DNA of 64,000 nt from the NCBI RefSeq assembly GCF_038502225.1, contig NW_027195375.1:63501-127500 (forward strand), given 5' to 3'. This document shows positions 47,206 to 59,665 of this stretch, piece by piece. Under the pieces are notes generated by a model. The model had not been told where the DNA came from and did not search any database. It worked only from the letters and a program-made list of their open reading frames with translations. The stretch is from Cherax quadricarinatus (taxonomy: Eukaryota > Arthropoda > Malacostraca > Decapoda > Parastacidae). The position numbers and the translations under genes were made by a program. Position 1 is the first letter of the stretch. Each line of letters starts with the position of its first letter.

Positions 47206-50200
47206 CATCACTGTGGGCCCTCAGCTCTGACTCTACCCTACCATCACTGTGGGCCCTCAGCTTTGACTCTTCCCTACCATCACTGTGGGCCCTCAGCTTT
47301 GAGTCTACCCTACCATCACTGCGGGCCCTCAGCTTTGACTCTACCCTACCATCACTGTGGGCCCTCAGCTTTGACTCTACCCAACCATCACTGTGGGTCT
47401 TCAGCTTTGGCTCTACCTTACCATCACTGTGGGCCCTCAGCTTTGACTCTACCATCACTGTGGGTCCTCAGCTTTGACTCTACCATCACTGTGGGCCCTC
47501 AGCTTTGACTCTACCATCACTGTGGGCTCTCAGCTTTGACTCTACCATCACTGTTAGCCCTCAGCTTTGATTCTACCATCACTGTGGGCCCTCAGCTTTG
47601 ACACTACCTTACCATTACTGTGGGCAATCAGCTTTGACTCTACCCTACCATCACTGTGGACCCTCAGCTTTGACTCTACCCTACCATCACTGTGGGCCCT
47701 CAGCTTTGACTCTACCCTACCATCACTGTGGGCCCTCAGCTTTGACTCTACCCTACCATCACTGTGGGCCCTCAGCTCTGACTCTACCCTACCATCACTG
47801 TGGGCCCTCAGCTCTGACTCTACCCTACCATCACTGTGGGCCCTCAGCTCTGACTCTACCCTACCATCACTGTGGGCCCTCAGCTCTGACTCTACCCTAC
47901 CATCACTGTGGGCCCTCAGCTCTGACTCTACCCTACCATCACTGTGGGCCCTCAGCTCTGACTCTACCCTACCATCACTGTGGGCCCTCAGCTCTGACTC
48001 TACCCTACCATCACTGTGGGCCCTCAGCTCTGACTCTACCCTACCATCACTGTGGGCCCTCAGCTCTGACTCTACCCTACCATCACTGTGGGCCCTCAGC
48101 TCTGACTCTACCCTACCATCACTGTGGGCCCTCAGCTCTGACTCTACCCTACCATCACTGTGGGCCCTCAGCTCTGACTCTACCCTACCATCACTGTGGG
48201 CCCTCAGCTCTGACTCTACCCTACCATCACTGTGGGCCCTCAACTCTGACTCTACCCTACCATCACTGTGGGCCCTCAACTCTGACTCTACCCTACCATC
48301 ACTGTGGGCCCTCAACTCTGACTCTACCCTACCATCACTGTGGGCCCTCAGCTCTGACTCTACCCTACCATCACTGTGGGCCCTCAACTCTGACTCTACC
48401 CTACCATCACTGTGGGCCCTCAACTCTGACTCTACCCTACCATCACTGTGGACCCTCAACTCTGACTCTACCCTACCATCACTGTGGGCCCTCAGCTCTG
48501 ACTCTACCCTACCATCACTGTGGACCCTCAACTCTGACTCTACCCTACCATCACTGTGGGCCCTCAACTCTGACTCTACCCTACCATCACTGTGGGCCCT
48601 CAACTCTGACTCTACCCTACCATCACTGTGGGCCCTCAACTCTGACTCTACCCTACCATCACTGTGGGCCCTCAACTCTGACTCTACCCTACCATCACTG
48701 TGGACCCTCAACTCTGACTCTACCCTACCATCACTGTGGGCCCTCAGCTCTGACTCTACCCTACCATCACTGTGGACCCTCAGCTCTGACTCTACCCTAC
48801 CATCACTGTGGGCCCTCAGCTCTGACTCTACCCTACCATCACTGTGGGCCCTCAGCTCTGACTCTACCCTACCATCACTGTGGGCCCTCAGCTCTGACTC
48901 TACCCTACCATCACTGTGGACCCTCAGCTCTGACTCTACCCTACCATCACTGTGGGCCCTCAGCTCTGACTCTACCCTACCATCACTGTGGGCCCTCAGC
49001 TCTGACTCTACCCTACCATCACTGTGGGCCCTCAACTCTGACTCTACCCTACCATCACTGTGGGCCCTCAACTCTGACTCTACCCTACCATCACTGTGGG
49101 CCCTCAACTCTGACTCTACCCTACCATCACTGTGGGCCCTCAACTCTGACTCTACCCTACCATCACTGTGGGCCCTCAACTCTGACTCTACCCTACCATC
49201 ACTGTGGGCCCTCAACTCTGACTCTACCCTACCATCACTGTGGGCCCTCAACTCTGACTCTACCCTACCATCACTGTGGACCCTCAACTCTGACTCTACC
49301 CTACCATCACTGTGGGCCCTCAACTCTGACTCTACCCTACCATCACTGTGGGCCCTCAACTCTGACTCTACCCTACCATCACTGTGGGCCCTCAACTCTG
49401 ACTCTACCCTACCATCACTGTGGGCCCTCAACTCTGACTCTACCCTACCATCACTGTGGACCCTCAACTCTGACTCTACCCTACCATCACTGTGGACCCT
49501 CAACTCTGACTCTACCCTACCATCACTGTGGGCCCTCAACTCTGACTCTACCCTACCATCACTGTGGGCCCTCAACTCTGACTCTACCCTACCATCACTG
49601 TGGGCCCTCAACTCTGACTCTACCCTACCATCACTGTGGGACCTCAACTCTGACTCTACCCTACCATCACTGTGGGCCCTCAGCTCTGACTCTACCCTAC
49701 CATCACTGTGGGCCCTCAACTCTGACTCTACCCTACCATCACTGTGGGCCCTCAACTCTGACTCTACCCTACCATCACTGTGGACCCTCAACTCTGACTC
49801 TACCCTACCATCACTGTGGGCCCTCAACTCTGACTCTACCCTACCATCACTGTGGGACCTCAACTCTGACTCTACCCTACCATCACTGTGGGCCCTCATC
49901 TCTGACTCTACCCTACCATCACTGTGGACCCTCAACTCTGACTCTACCCTACCATCACTGTGGGCCCTCAACTCTGACTCTACCCTACCATCACTGTGGA
50001 CCCTCAACTCTGACTCTACCCTACCATCACTGTGGGCCCTCAGCTCTGACTCTACCCTACCATCACTGTGGGCCCTCAGCTCTGACTCTACCCTACCATC
50101 ACTGTGGGTCCTCAGCTCTGACTCTACCCTACCATCACTGTGGACCCTCAACTCTGACTCTACCCTACCATCACTGTGGGCCCTCAGCTCTGACTCTACC

Positions 50201-50690
50201 CTACCATCACTGTGGACCCTCAGCTCTGACTCTACCCTACCATCACTGTGGACCCTCAACTCTGACTCTACCCTACCATCACTGTGGACCCTCAGCTCTG
50301 ACTCTACCCTACCATCACTGTGGACCCTCAGCTCTGACTCTACCCTACCATCACTGTGGACCCTCAGCTCTGACTCTACCCTACCATCACTGTGGACCCT
50401 CAGCTCTGACTCTACCCTACCATCACTGTGGACCCTCAACTCTGACTCTACCCTACCATCACTGTGGACCCTCAACTCTGACTCTACCCTACCATCACTG
50501 TGGGTCCTCAACTCTGACTCTACCCTACCATCACTGTGGACCCTCAACTCTGACTCTACCCTACCATCACTGTGGGTCCTCAACTCTGACTCTACCCTAC
50601 CATCACTGTGGGTCCTCAACTCTGACTCTACCCTACCATCACTGTGGGTCCTCAACTCTGACTCTACCCACTATGTAATCATCTGTTTGA
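47206..50690. repeat. 36-bp satellite sub-array derived from the 31-bp unit
   Basis: Same unit with the CTACC duplication, so GACTCTACCCTACCATCACT ... (36 bp), about 90 units and very homogeneous after 47610. A short return to 31-bp units occurs at about 47455-47600. Ends of units drift left to right: CAGCTTT, then CAGCTCT, then CAACTCT, with GGACCC and GGTCC variants increasing towards 50.6 kb. ORFs of 1026-1066 codons on both strands (LPSLWALSSDST; LPYHHCGPSALT; ELRAHSDGRVES) reflect the multiple-of-three period. Confidence 0.97.
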
Positions 50691-50940
50691 TTTTTATAAG
50701 AATCATACAAATCTCAGTACTCTACCCTACCATCACTGTGGTACTCGTGCAGTACCTCAGCATATGAGTAAGTATGTATATTTGCATACATGACTCTACC
50801 CTACCATCACTGTGTGCCCTCAGCTCTGACTCTACCCTACCATCACTGTGGGTCCTCAGCTGGATTGACTCTACCCTACCATCACTGTGGGTCCTCAGCT
50901 TAAAATGACTCTACCCTACCATCACTGTGGGATTCCTCAA
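50691..50940. repeat. Decayed satellite edge with an embedded retroelement scrap
   Basis: Four isolated 36-bp-like units separated by other sequence. 50742-50791 (GTACTCGTGCAGTA ... TATGAGTAAGTATGTATATT, GCATACAT) matches 55442-55490, the 5' end of the L1/Tx1-like element. Confidence 0.8.
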
Positions 50941-50999
50941 AAAGATACACGACAAAAGATTACTGCACTAGAATCGCACTTAACCCGAGACCTAATAAC

Positions 51000-51130
51000 G
51001 ACACCATACAGTACAGTGGTAATACACACTCACACACACCACACCGTATGTTACATTGGTATTACTCTCACACACAACACACCGTATATTACAGTGGTAA
51101 TACTCTCACACACAACACTATACATTACAG
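51000..51130. repeat. CACACA-rich ~38-44-bp repeat, 3-4 units
   Basis: Units of type ACAGTGGTAATACTCTCACA followed by CACAACACACCGTAT. Confidence 0.8.
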
Positions 51131-51925
51131 TGATATTGTTTTATTTGTTAAAGAACATCTCTAACAAGGTTACATATTACCAAACATCAAACACTGGAAA
51201 TTATGAAGATTGTACAATAAAACAGAGATAAACAAAACAAACAAGCACACACAATGACACACACAAGCACACACATTACACTACATGAGACTACATCAGG
51301 CACATACTAGGTGAGGTTTCTGCCTGTCAACACACGTATGCAAGACTAATTCTAAGATCTCAGGTGCTTAACAGAGCACCACGATACTCAAAACATTAAT
51401 ATTGGCGATTATCACGAGATCTTAACATACATAGGTATTTAGTATTCAAAGAAGGAAACGGGATAATACTAAAAGTCACTATAAAAACATCCAATATAAC
51501 AAAACAAAACTACGATGTGATATTTTACATCTCAGCAAAACAAAGAAAAATAATGCAAGTAGTTACATGTAATATAATATTACTGAAAAGCACACTGTAA
51601 CACAGCATAAAATATAACATAAAATAAAAACCAATTGCTTATGCTAGGAAACACTTTTTACCACTTACAATTGAATCAAAAACAGTAAAGACACCTATAA
51701 CATATTTGAGTCTCATTGAAAATTTTCATCATAAAGTCCTTGAAATGATTTATACATGATAAAAATATGCAATCGTAGTGCTACACCTTTCTAAATGATA
51801 ACTGTGTAGTTCCTGAAACCCTCGGGGTAATAACCCTATTGCCTCTAGATATCAAAACTCAATTATACATCCATATAAACAGCTCTCCATGCTCACACCC
51901 AAGTCTAGGAAAATAGCCCGTCGTA
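51131..51925. other. Spacer, possibly 3' UTR of the L1/Tx1-like element
   Basis: AT-rich, with CACACA-rich patches at 51241-51285. It lies directly downstream (minus strand) of the LINE coding region. The exact 3' terminus is not identifiable. Confidence 0.35.
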
Positions 51926-51930
51926 TCCCC

Positions 51931-52611
51931 TTACCCATTTTGCAAATCCCATAAATCCCTTAATGTGAAATTTCGATAACCCTCACTAAAATCTCTCTCC
52001 CATCTCCCTCCATACACCCCTTTATTTCTACACTGTGTCCTATAAAAAGTTGCTGCCAATGCATTAATTCTTGCACGCACGTCCGCCTCCCTCATAGCCC
52101 ACATCATGTATATATAATCCGTAATCATATACCCAATCGCATTCTCAACCCTTTTATTCACCCCAGTTATATCTAAACTTAAAACCCTCAAAACCTGCAA
52201 ACCCCCTCCCCCCACTAACCTTAAAACCTTACCCATCCAAACCCTTATAAGTTCAATACAATCGCAAAAATATACCGTATGATAAATAGTCGCCAATCCT
52301 CCACAATCCTTGCATTCCCCATCCTCTCGTATTCTCTTATAGAATAAAACCATTCCTGACGGCAAGATTCCATGTAAAAATCTATACATAACTTCTCTGA
52401 CTTTAGGTTTTAAACGCAATTTATTTAAACACCCCCAAATATTATGCCAATCATACATCGGATAAACTCCTTCTACCGCCGCTACCAGAGCCTTACCATC
52501 TGCCCTATCAAGATTTCTCAATTTAATTTGTGAGTGATCCCTCACGTTTATGAAGACCCGTAACATTGCCTCACCTATCATGAACTCCCGACCCCCCCAC
52601 CACCGTCGCAT
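51931..52611 (-). pseudogene. L1/Tx1-like ORF2 part 3: C-terminal domain with zinc knuckle
   Basis: 226 codons to the natural stop. Contains KPKVREVMYRFLHGILP and then C100-x2-C103-x7-H111-x4-C116 (ECKDCGG ... IYHTVYFC), a zf-RVT-like CCHC knuckle found at the end of L1/Tx1 and related LINE proteins, probably for RNA or DNA binding. The same frame extends upstream of the first Met to the C10 run. Confidence 0.8.
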
Positions 52612-53525
52612 ATCCTGATGTATCCTATGAAGACCGTTTTCTTTCGCCCCCCCCCCTCCCGCTTATAACTATGTTTTAAATACATACTTATTATCCTCTT
52701 TTCGACATCTATAAGACCCAGCCCTCCACGGCCAACGGGGAGTGTGACAACCGCTCTACTTAACCATTCGCTCCCTGTTCCCCAAATGAATCTAAAAACA
52801 CTTTTTTGTAACCTTTTTAATTCACAACGAAGTATCGGAAATATTACCGTAACATGCCATAGTTTACTATATAATAGCACATTCGTTGTTATCACCCTTT
52901 GTTGCAAACTTAAATTAGCAGCTCTTAACCCACTAAGACGCTTCAGAACACTATCAACGATACGCACGGAATTTATTTGTTGTGCTGACTTGATATCATT
53001 TACATAAACGATCCCACATATCTTTATTTGGTCCACCCTTTCCCACCTTTCAGCTACCATTCCTTCCTCACGCGACCCTTTTCCAAGATTCATATACTTT
53101 GTTTTCCCCATGTTGATCGTCATGCCAGTAGCCTTTTCAAAAACTTTCACTAACTTTTCTACCCGAATCAAATCCATGTTTTCTCTCACCAAAATCGTCG
53201 TGTCGTCGACATATCCAACAATGCCCGCTCCCCCACCCCTTACATTACCCATCCCATTTGCTTCCAATAAAACCCTTATCCCTCTATAAAAGGGATCTTG
53301 AAAACAAGCAAAAAAAATTTGTGAAAGGGGACAACCTTGACGCAATCCCCTTTCCATCTGAATCCGATCTCCCAACCTCCCATTCACCTGCACACGCAAA
53401 GATGCCTCTTGATACATTAATTTGGCCCATGATATAATTTCCGCCCCAAACCCCTGCCATCTCATTATCTTCCATAACGTCTCCCGTTCCACACTATCAT
53501 ATGCCGCCTCCCAATCTATAGCCAA
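52578..53525 (-). pseudogene. L1/Tx1-like ORF2 part 2: RT palm and thumb
   Basis: 315 codons. AIDWEAAYDSVERE (2-15, catalytic Asp4), GLRQGCPLSQIFFACF (60-75), GIVGYVDDTTILV (101-113, YVDD 105-108), TGMTINMGKTKYM and a KRLQKSVFRFIWG block (about residue 240), then VTLPVGRGGLGL, typical of L1-like thumb regions. The last 30 codons after the C10 run (RKKTVFIGYIRIC...) are out of frame. Confidence 0.85.
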
Positions 53526-55257
53526 TACCCCCCCCTCCCAATCTTACTCTTTCTTCAATAAAACTTCTAATCATACCGTGACCTTCATACATAGACCTGC
53601 CCGGCACCCCATATTGTCCCTTGTCAATCACTTTGCCCAGGACTTTTTTTATTCTGTTGGCCAAGATCCTTCCAAAAATTTTATAGTCCGCACATAATAA
53701 CGAGATTGCACGATAATCTTTAACCGTTAATGGCTCGCCTTTAGGAACTAGGACGACCACAGCCAACCTTTGTTGTTCCCCTAAAACCCCATCCCGCTTC
53801 ATGATATTGAATAAACGTACCAAAAGCCCCTTTAAAACGTTCCAATTTTGAATATAAAAGTCGCTGGGCAACCCATCTATTCCTGGCGCCTTACCTAATT
53901 GCGCCCCAGATAAAGCCTCCCAAGTCTCACACTCCGTTATCGGCTCTCCCAACATCAAACGATCATGCTCTTCCAGCTCACAACGCACAAACCTACCGAT
54001 TGACTGCAATGCAATTTCACTTATTCCAACACTTTGCGTTTTCAATTTAACCCAAGCATCAATATACCCACTCATACCCTCCGTCGTCGTCAACACCTGA
54101 TTCACTCTATACCCCTGCATACCTACCTGGACATTCAACCCCATTAACTCCATTGCTTTGCGACGTCTGTGTTGATTCCTCAACACACACGCCGACGGCC
54201 GATCTCCCCACAAAACCTCTTCGATTCCACCCTTAAGCCTTTCCCCATCAAACCTTTCGTTTTGTAAATTTCGTAGTTGCTCCTTAATTCGTTCAATTTC
54301 TGTAACAGGATAATTAGCATTCGCTTGTACATAGCAGTCGCGCAACTGCCCCTCTAAATATCGTTGGAAACCATACTGTAACTGATTATATCTCACTCCC
54401 TGACTAATATAAAATTCCTTAATTCGCTTTTTGGCTATCATTTCCCACCAATTAACCAAACCCACATCTCCAGGTGCTTCAACCACAAGGCGTTCCCACA
54501 TATGCCCAAAAGACAAACGACTTTCCTCTCTCTTCAATAACTTTACATTTAATTTCCAAAATGACGGACCCCTTCTAGGCACACCCTCAATATCTACATC
54601 CATTACAACTCCTCTATGATCCGAAAAAACCACATTTATCACACTCACTCTCCGCACTGTAACCGCACTAGACACGTACATTCTATCTAATCTCGCCGCA
54701 TAATCTCGTCTAATGAAAGTATGCTCCACATTGCCACCCCCCCCCCCACACACATCCATTAAACCCACACTCGTCAATAAATCTCCCAGGAACCCCAAGC
54801 AACAACCCGCTCCTCGAGGCTCCACATCTTTTCGTCGTATTACACAATTCCAGTCTCCCCCTATTATCGCTACATTTGGTAAACTACGTAGATGATATAC
54901 TAATACATCTTGTACAAAATGAGTTTTAAGTCGTACATCTCCCTCGGCCGGCCCATATACACCTACAAAACTTATATGTACTCTACCCCATAAACCATCC
55001 ACCCTAATCACTCTCCCCTCCCCCCTTTCACTATGGCGTACTACAAACGGGCTATTTTCCTTTACCAGAATGGCGACGCCTCCTTTTAACCTCGTCGCAT
55101 ATTCCATATACACATCGTAACCATCTAATTCTAACTCATATCCAATTCTGTAATTGTGTTCTTGGATAAATACCACATCCACATCTAGACGCACCAAAAA
55201 TTCATTAAACCACTTTCGCTTCCGCTCAGATCTCAAACCGTTAATATTTATTGTCAA
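53497..55257 (-). pseudogene. L1/Tx1-like ORF2 part 1: APE-type endonuclease and RT fingers
   Basis: 586 codons. Endonuclease: ININGLRS (3-10), VFIQEHN (29-35, catalytic Glu), VGVYGP (98-103), IIGGDWNCV (131-139), an RLDRMYV block (189-195) and FSDHRGVVMDV (211-221), all expected active-site boxes. RT entry: APGIDGLPSDFY, RLAVVVLVPKGE, YRAISLLCADYKIFGRILAN and GQYGVPGRSMYEGH. The ORF ends in GGGGIGYRLGGGI, out of frame after the C8 run; the next piece resumes with the palm. Nicks target DNA and begins target-primed reverse transcription in this family. Confidence 0.85.
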
Positions 55258-55271
55258 AACCTTGAAGTCAA

Positions 55272-55484
55272 TTAATGGGATTTTCCTTTGGTTCTAGGTA
55301 TAGACTTTTCACTTATACATTTTACACCTCTATCCCTCTCCCCTTTTTTGGGAATCACCTTGATAAACTCTTTTTTCGTGGATTCACTGTTCCCTTTCCT
55401 CTGTACATCCGCCCAAGACTTTTTCCCTGGCCTTTGGGCCAGTACTCGTGCAGTATTCATATGAGTAAGTATGTATATTGGCAT
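55272..55484 (-). pseudogene. Possible ORF1 C-terminal remnant of the L1/Tx1-like LINE
   Basis: 70 codons, strongly basic (AQRPGKKSWADVQRKG, KKEFIKVIPKKGERDRG, PRTKGKSH), ending in TAA just before the ORF2 frame opens. Its first codons coincide with the sequence repeated at 50742-50791. No domain is recognised, so the ORF1 call rests on position and composition only. Confidence 0.35.
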
Positions 55485-55494
55485 ACATCAACGA

Positions 55495-57399
55495 ATATTT
55501 CAATTTTTTTATGGGATATTATAAATGATTTTCTTACAAAAGGTGACTTAGAATGTATGTGAGCTTAAGCTAGACTATGAGCGTAGAAAAGAAAAGCAAG
55601 ACTGTCGCGGAGGTGCAGTGACACGACTTTCATGTATACAAACTTTAAGCAATGTTCCTTAAAACTTTGCTGACAGTATTGATTATTAAGTGGTTAAGTG
55701 CTATCGTAAAGTCATATGACGTATGGATTAGTACGGAAAGAAATTTACTGTCATTTTTTGTCTTAGATTACAATAATTGCAGTGTGTGTCAAGTAATTGG
55801 CCTCCAGCATTAAAATGGTTATTATGCATAACAATATAGTTACCGGTTATCAAGGCTTAATGACAGGATTCACATTTTATTTGCTAATTAAAATTTGTAT
55901 TGTTCTCTAGAGTTATATCAAGAACTGATCGACTTTATCTTGTTCCGTAAGGCTGAAATATTAAGGAATAGTCAATAAAATATTCCACCTTAAGAATCAA
56001 GGTATGTTGAGTGGTTAAGTCTGTCACTTTATGATTATAAAGGAATGTTTCTACATAAACATGGATGTATATGAGGTAGTGTAGCCAATGTTAACGTTGT
56101 CTCAAGTAGTTGTTGAAATACTATTTTCTATATATTGACACATGAACTGCAGAAAATCATCACTTTGACAGTATATGGAAAATTGAATATCACAAGAATT
56201 CCAATCAACATTTCCATTTACAGCAACGTCTTCCAACACTATGAAGGAATAACTAGGAATAAGTGAGTTGTATTCCTGTGTGATTAAGTAGCCTGATAAT
56301 GTACTTAATAAGTAATCATTGAATATGTATATACGAATAGTACTATAGGTTTCTATTTTTTTACATCTTGTCCCATAAGAGGGAGACAGACTCATAAGAA
56401 ATTTATAAATTATCCAGAAATTTATCACAAATAAGATTTTTTTTTTTTTTTTTTAACTTTCTGCCTGCCTCAGTTTTACTTATAAGAGAAGAAACCCGCA
56501 GTGCGTCGTATAATTGTATCATATTTTATCAACTTTTTACATTAAATACGAAATTTTCTTCTCTTAAAGTTACTAGATAATCATTATATTGTTTTCACGA
56601 TACACTGTCAGAAATTAACTAGTAAACGAGCTTGAAGAAATTAGTGCAGTGGAGACAGAAACTTGCAGATTCAGTGTGACAAAGTTAAACTTATCTATGT
56701 GGAAAATAATACTGTAAGATGGTGTTACTGTTAGACTAAGGTTATAAGTATCTCTGGTATTACTGTTTGTATGGACATGTCAATGACATAAAATACAAGT
56801 TGACAGAGACTCTGCATTATATATTCGAGTGTGTAAACATCCTACCTTTCAGAGACATTGTCTTGCAAACCTTACAGGATATAGCAAAACATTTCATTCC
56901 TAATGCTTAGATATCTGAAATCTTGAGGTTGCATCAGAATTTTCCATCCACAAGATGAATGTCTAGTTTCTAAAGAGACTGGATCCAGTGTTATATACAT
57001 CAACTATATGAAGTAACTGTAAAATATGAAATGATTAATATTTCTTTCTAGTGATGTAACAATGCCAGTAAGTTCTGACAAAGATCCATTTTGACCTCTG
57101 GAACATTGTTATTTGTTCTGCTGCTCACAGAATAAGCATGATGTTTAAGTCAAGTTAATTATGCAGCCGCTTACAATTAACTTGAGTTGAACACCCCTTC
57201 CATATATTGAAGACTTTTATAAAATCTACGAACCCAGATTTCTCCATTTACAGACAACAGTATCTATAAGGCTGTGTTGTAATACTATCCATGATTGAGG
57301 ATATGGAATGCCTTGTAACTTAACTGACTTAGGAAAATGAAATAATGCACTTGAGATGTATCTAAACCCAATATAGACTGGGAGGACTGTCAACGATAG
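55495..57399. other. AT-rich spacer, no gene seen
   Basis: About 1.9 kb without repeats or domains that I can recognise. The 108-codon minus ORF at 56102-56428 is AT-rich and shows no known domain. This is the longest unique-looking stretch in the window. Confidence 0.4.
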
Positions 57400-59385
57400 A
57401 AGACCAGGGGAGGTAAAAGATTGAGAACATCATTACAATAACAAGAGGGAAGGATATGACCCAGCTGACAAATTTTCAGAATAAAAAAACAGTCAAACCG
57501 ATATTCAAGACAGAAATGTTATGAAGCAAGTTCGTGCAGCAGAAACCGAGAAAGAGAGCAGGACGACGCCAGTGGAAATAAGGGAAGACAGGTCAGGCAA
57601 TGACAGACAGGTGAGTGAAGCATTGTGGAAAACAATAAACACAACCACCCACAGAATCACCCAGAGAAACCCCTCAACCTCTTCCACCTCATACCAGTGA
57701 AACAATAACTAGAAACAAGCCACACTCACAGTCCCCTCCCCACAGCAATAATACCGCCATCACAGAAATCTCCCACAGTACCCAGCCCTGCCTTCCGCAC
57801 CCTCAGCCAGCACAAGCCCATCCAACCCCACAGAATGCAGTACTGGAAAGGTAGCTGAAAATATGGTACACCAACGCGTATGGAATAACCAATGAGTGGA
57901 GAGTGGCAAGAACGAATCACTGAATCATCTCCGGACATAGTACTCACGAGACAAAGCTCATGGGGGTGATAGACGCAATCTTCTCGAATGGATTGCAGAT
58001 CCTGAGGAAAGACGGAACAGAGGGGTAGGAGTTGCAATGCTCATGAAAAAAAATGGATTTTCGAGGAGATGGGAGGTCAAGGCAGAGGGGAAGCAGACAA
58101 ATACATTGTAGGAGCACTTCAGAGCAGGGGTCCAAAAATGATAGTGATGTACAACCGGGCACTGACAAGCAGGAGACGAAGACAAGCGTACAATGACAGT
58201 AACAGAAAGATGGTGGACATACTGACCGAGGTGGCCAGGGCAAAGTTACACTTCATGGGGGATTTCAACCACAAGGAGACTGAGTGGGAAAACCAGGAGC
58301 CACATGGGGGGACCAGAGGGCTAAGGGGTTGGAAACAGTATTGGAAAACGTTATGCACCAACATGTTTGGACACAACCAGCGAGTGAGGAGAGGATGAAC
58401 CAGCAAGGCTGGACCTCATATTTACCTTGTACAGTTCAAACAGGGAATATTACACATGAAAGGGCCCTCCCACAACACACGTGTCAGAGTGGGCGCCTGT
58501 AAGAAGGGGAATTCAACAAGGGTCAGTCCTAGTGCAGTTGCTGTTTCAGATATATGTGAATAACATGACGGACATGATGTGAAGCTAATGCGAAGAATTC
58601 AATCTGATGAGGATCAAGTAGGACTACATGGGAATTGGGACAAGATGCAATCCTGGTCCAGCAAACTGGCTCCTTGAATTTAACCCCACCATGTGCAAAG
58701 TCATGAAGATTGGGGAAGGTCAAAGAAGACCGCAAACAGAGTACAAGCTAGGAGGCCAAAGACAATCTCACTCAAAGAAAAGGATCTTGGGGTGAGTATA
58801 ATATAGAGCACATCTCCTGAGGGGCACGTTAATCAAATAACTGCTGCAGCATATGGGTGCCTGGCAAACCTAAGAATAGCATTTCGACACCTTAGTGAGG
58901 AATCGTTCAAGACTGAACATTGTACGTGAGGCCCATATTGGAGTATGCAGCACCAGTTTGGAACCCCACACTTGGTCAAAGTTTGCAGCAAGACTAATCC
59001 CGGAGATAGGGGGTATGTCCTACGAGGAGAGGTTAAGGTAAACTGACCTGGCGACATTAAGACAGAGGGGAGGGGGGGGGAAGACATGATAAAGACAAAA
59101 TACAAAATGCTGAGAAGAATTGTTAAGGTGGATAAGGACAGGATGTTTCAGGGATGGGACACAGCAACAAGGGGTCACAACTGGTTAATCGAAGACTCAC
59201 CTAAGTCACAGAGTTGTTAGGAATATGTCTTCAGTCAAAGTTGTCAGAAAGTGGAACAGTCTAGAGAGTAAAGTAGTGTAGCCAAGATCCATAAAGCTCA
59301 TGGAGTTGGGAGAGAGTAGATCTAGTAGCGACCAGCAAAGAAAGGGGGCCGGGAGCTGTTAATCGACCCTTGCTACCACACAGTT
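57400..59385 (+). mobile_element. LINE-A copy with internal deletion (ORF1 end to 3' UTR)
   Basis: Begins in the ORF1/ORF2 junction region (similar to 62300-62500), then endonuclease: GVAMLMKKNWIFEEMGG (58030), IVGALQSRGPKMIVMYN, KLHFMGDFNHKETEWE (58240). It jumps at about 58470 to the RT VPQGS-box region, decays through KLMRRIQSDEDQ and KDLGVSII, then INQITAAAYG, and ends with the usual 3' UTR ('tagtagcgaccagcaaag') near 59385. Many stops. The 57700-58000 stretch overlaps ORF2 5' sequence shared with 62596-62880. Confidence 0.8.
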
Positions 59386-59389
59386 ACAA

Positions 59390-59665
59390 AGATTAATGCA
59401 AAAGCTAGAGGAGCAGGCAGGAATAAAAGAAAAGGCAATGGATCAGACAAGAAGGAAACAAGTGATCATGGTGCGTGACGAGGTGTCAGAGTGGGCACCT
59501 GTGAAGACCGGGTTTCCACAAGGATCAGTTAAGAGGGTCGTTGTTGTTCCTGGTATATGTGAATGACATAATGGAAGGGATAGATTCAGATGTGTCCCTG
59601 TTTGCAGACTATGTGAAGCTAATGGGGAGAATTCAAAATGCATGAGGATCAGATAGGATGTGAAG
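59390..59665 (+). pseudogene. LINE-A RT palm fragment
   Basis: Reads QRLMQKLEEQAGIKEKAMDQ, a VRVGTCEDRVSTRIS-type block (VPQGS region), YVNDIMEGIDSDVSLFADYVKLMGRI, with ADD changed to ADY. It starts directly after the 3' end of the previous copy and stops at about 59665. Confidence 0.75.

Larger units (their letters stand above)
51931..55490 (-). mobile_element. L1/Tx1-like LINE, nearly complete ORF2
   Basis: One minus-strand element: a short ORF1 remnant (55272-55484), then ORF2 in three pieces: 53497-55257 (endonuclease and RT fingers), 52578-53525 (RT palm) and 51931-52611 (C-terminal zinc-knuckle region). The frame changes fall at a C8 run (53528-53535) and a C10 run (52647-52656); no other stop interrupts more than 3.3 kb. 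The 5' end sequence is duplicated at 50742-50791. The L1/Tx1-like assignment is based on NINGL/QEHN endonuclease motifs, YVDD in the RT and the terminal CCHC knuckle. Confidence 0.85.

Noticed and set aside
47554..50767. ORFs of more than 1000 codons on both strands in the 36-bp array
   Set aside because: Same reason: a 36-bp period without stops in several frames, and no domain.
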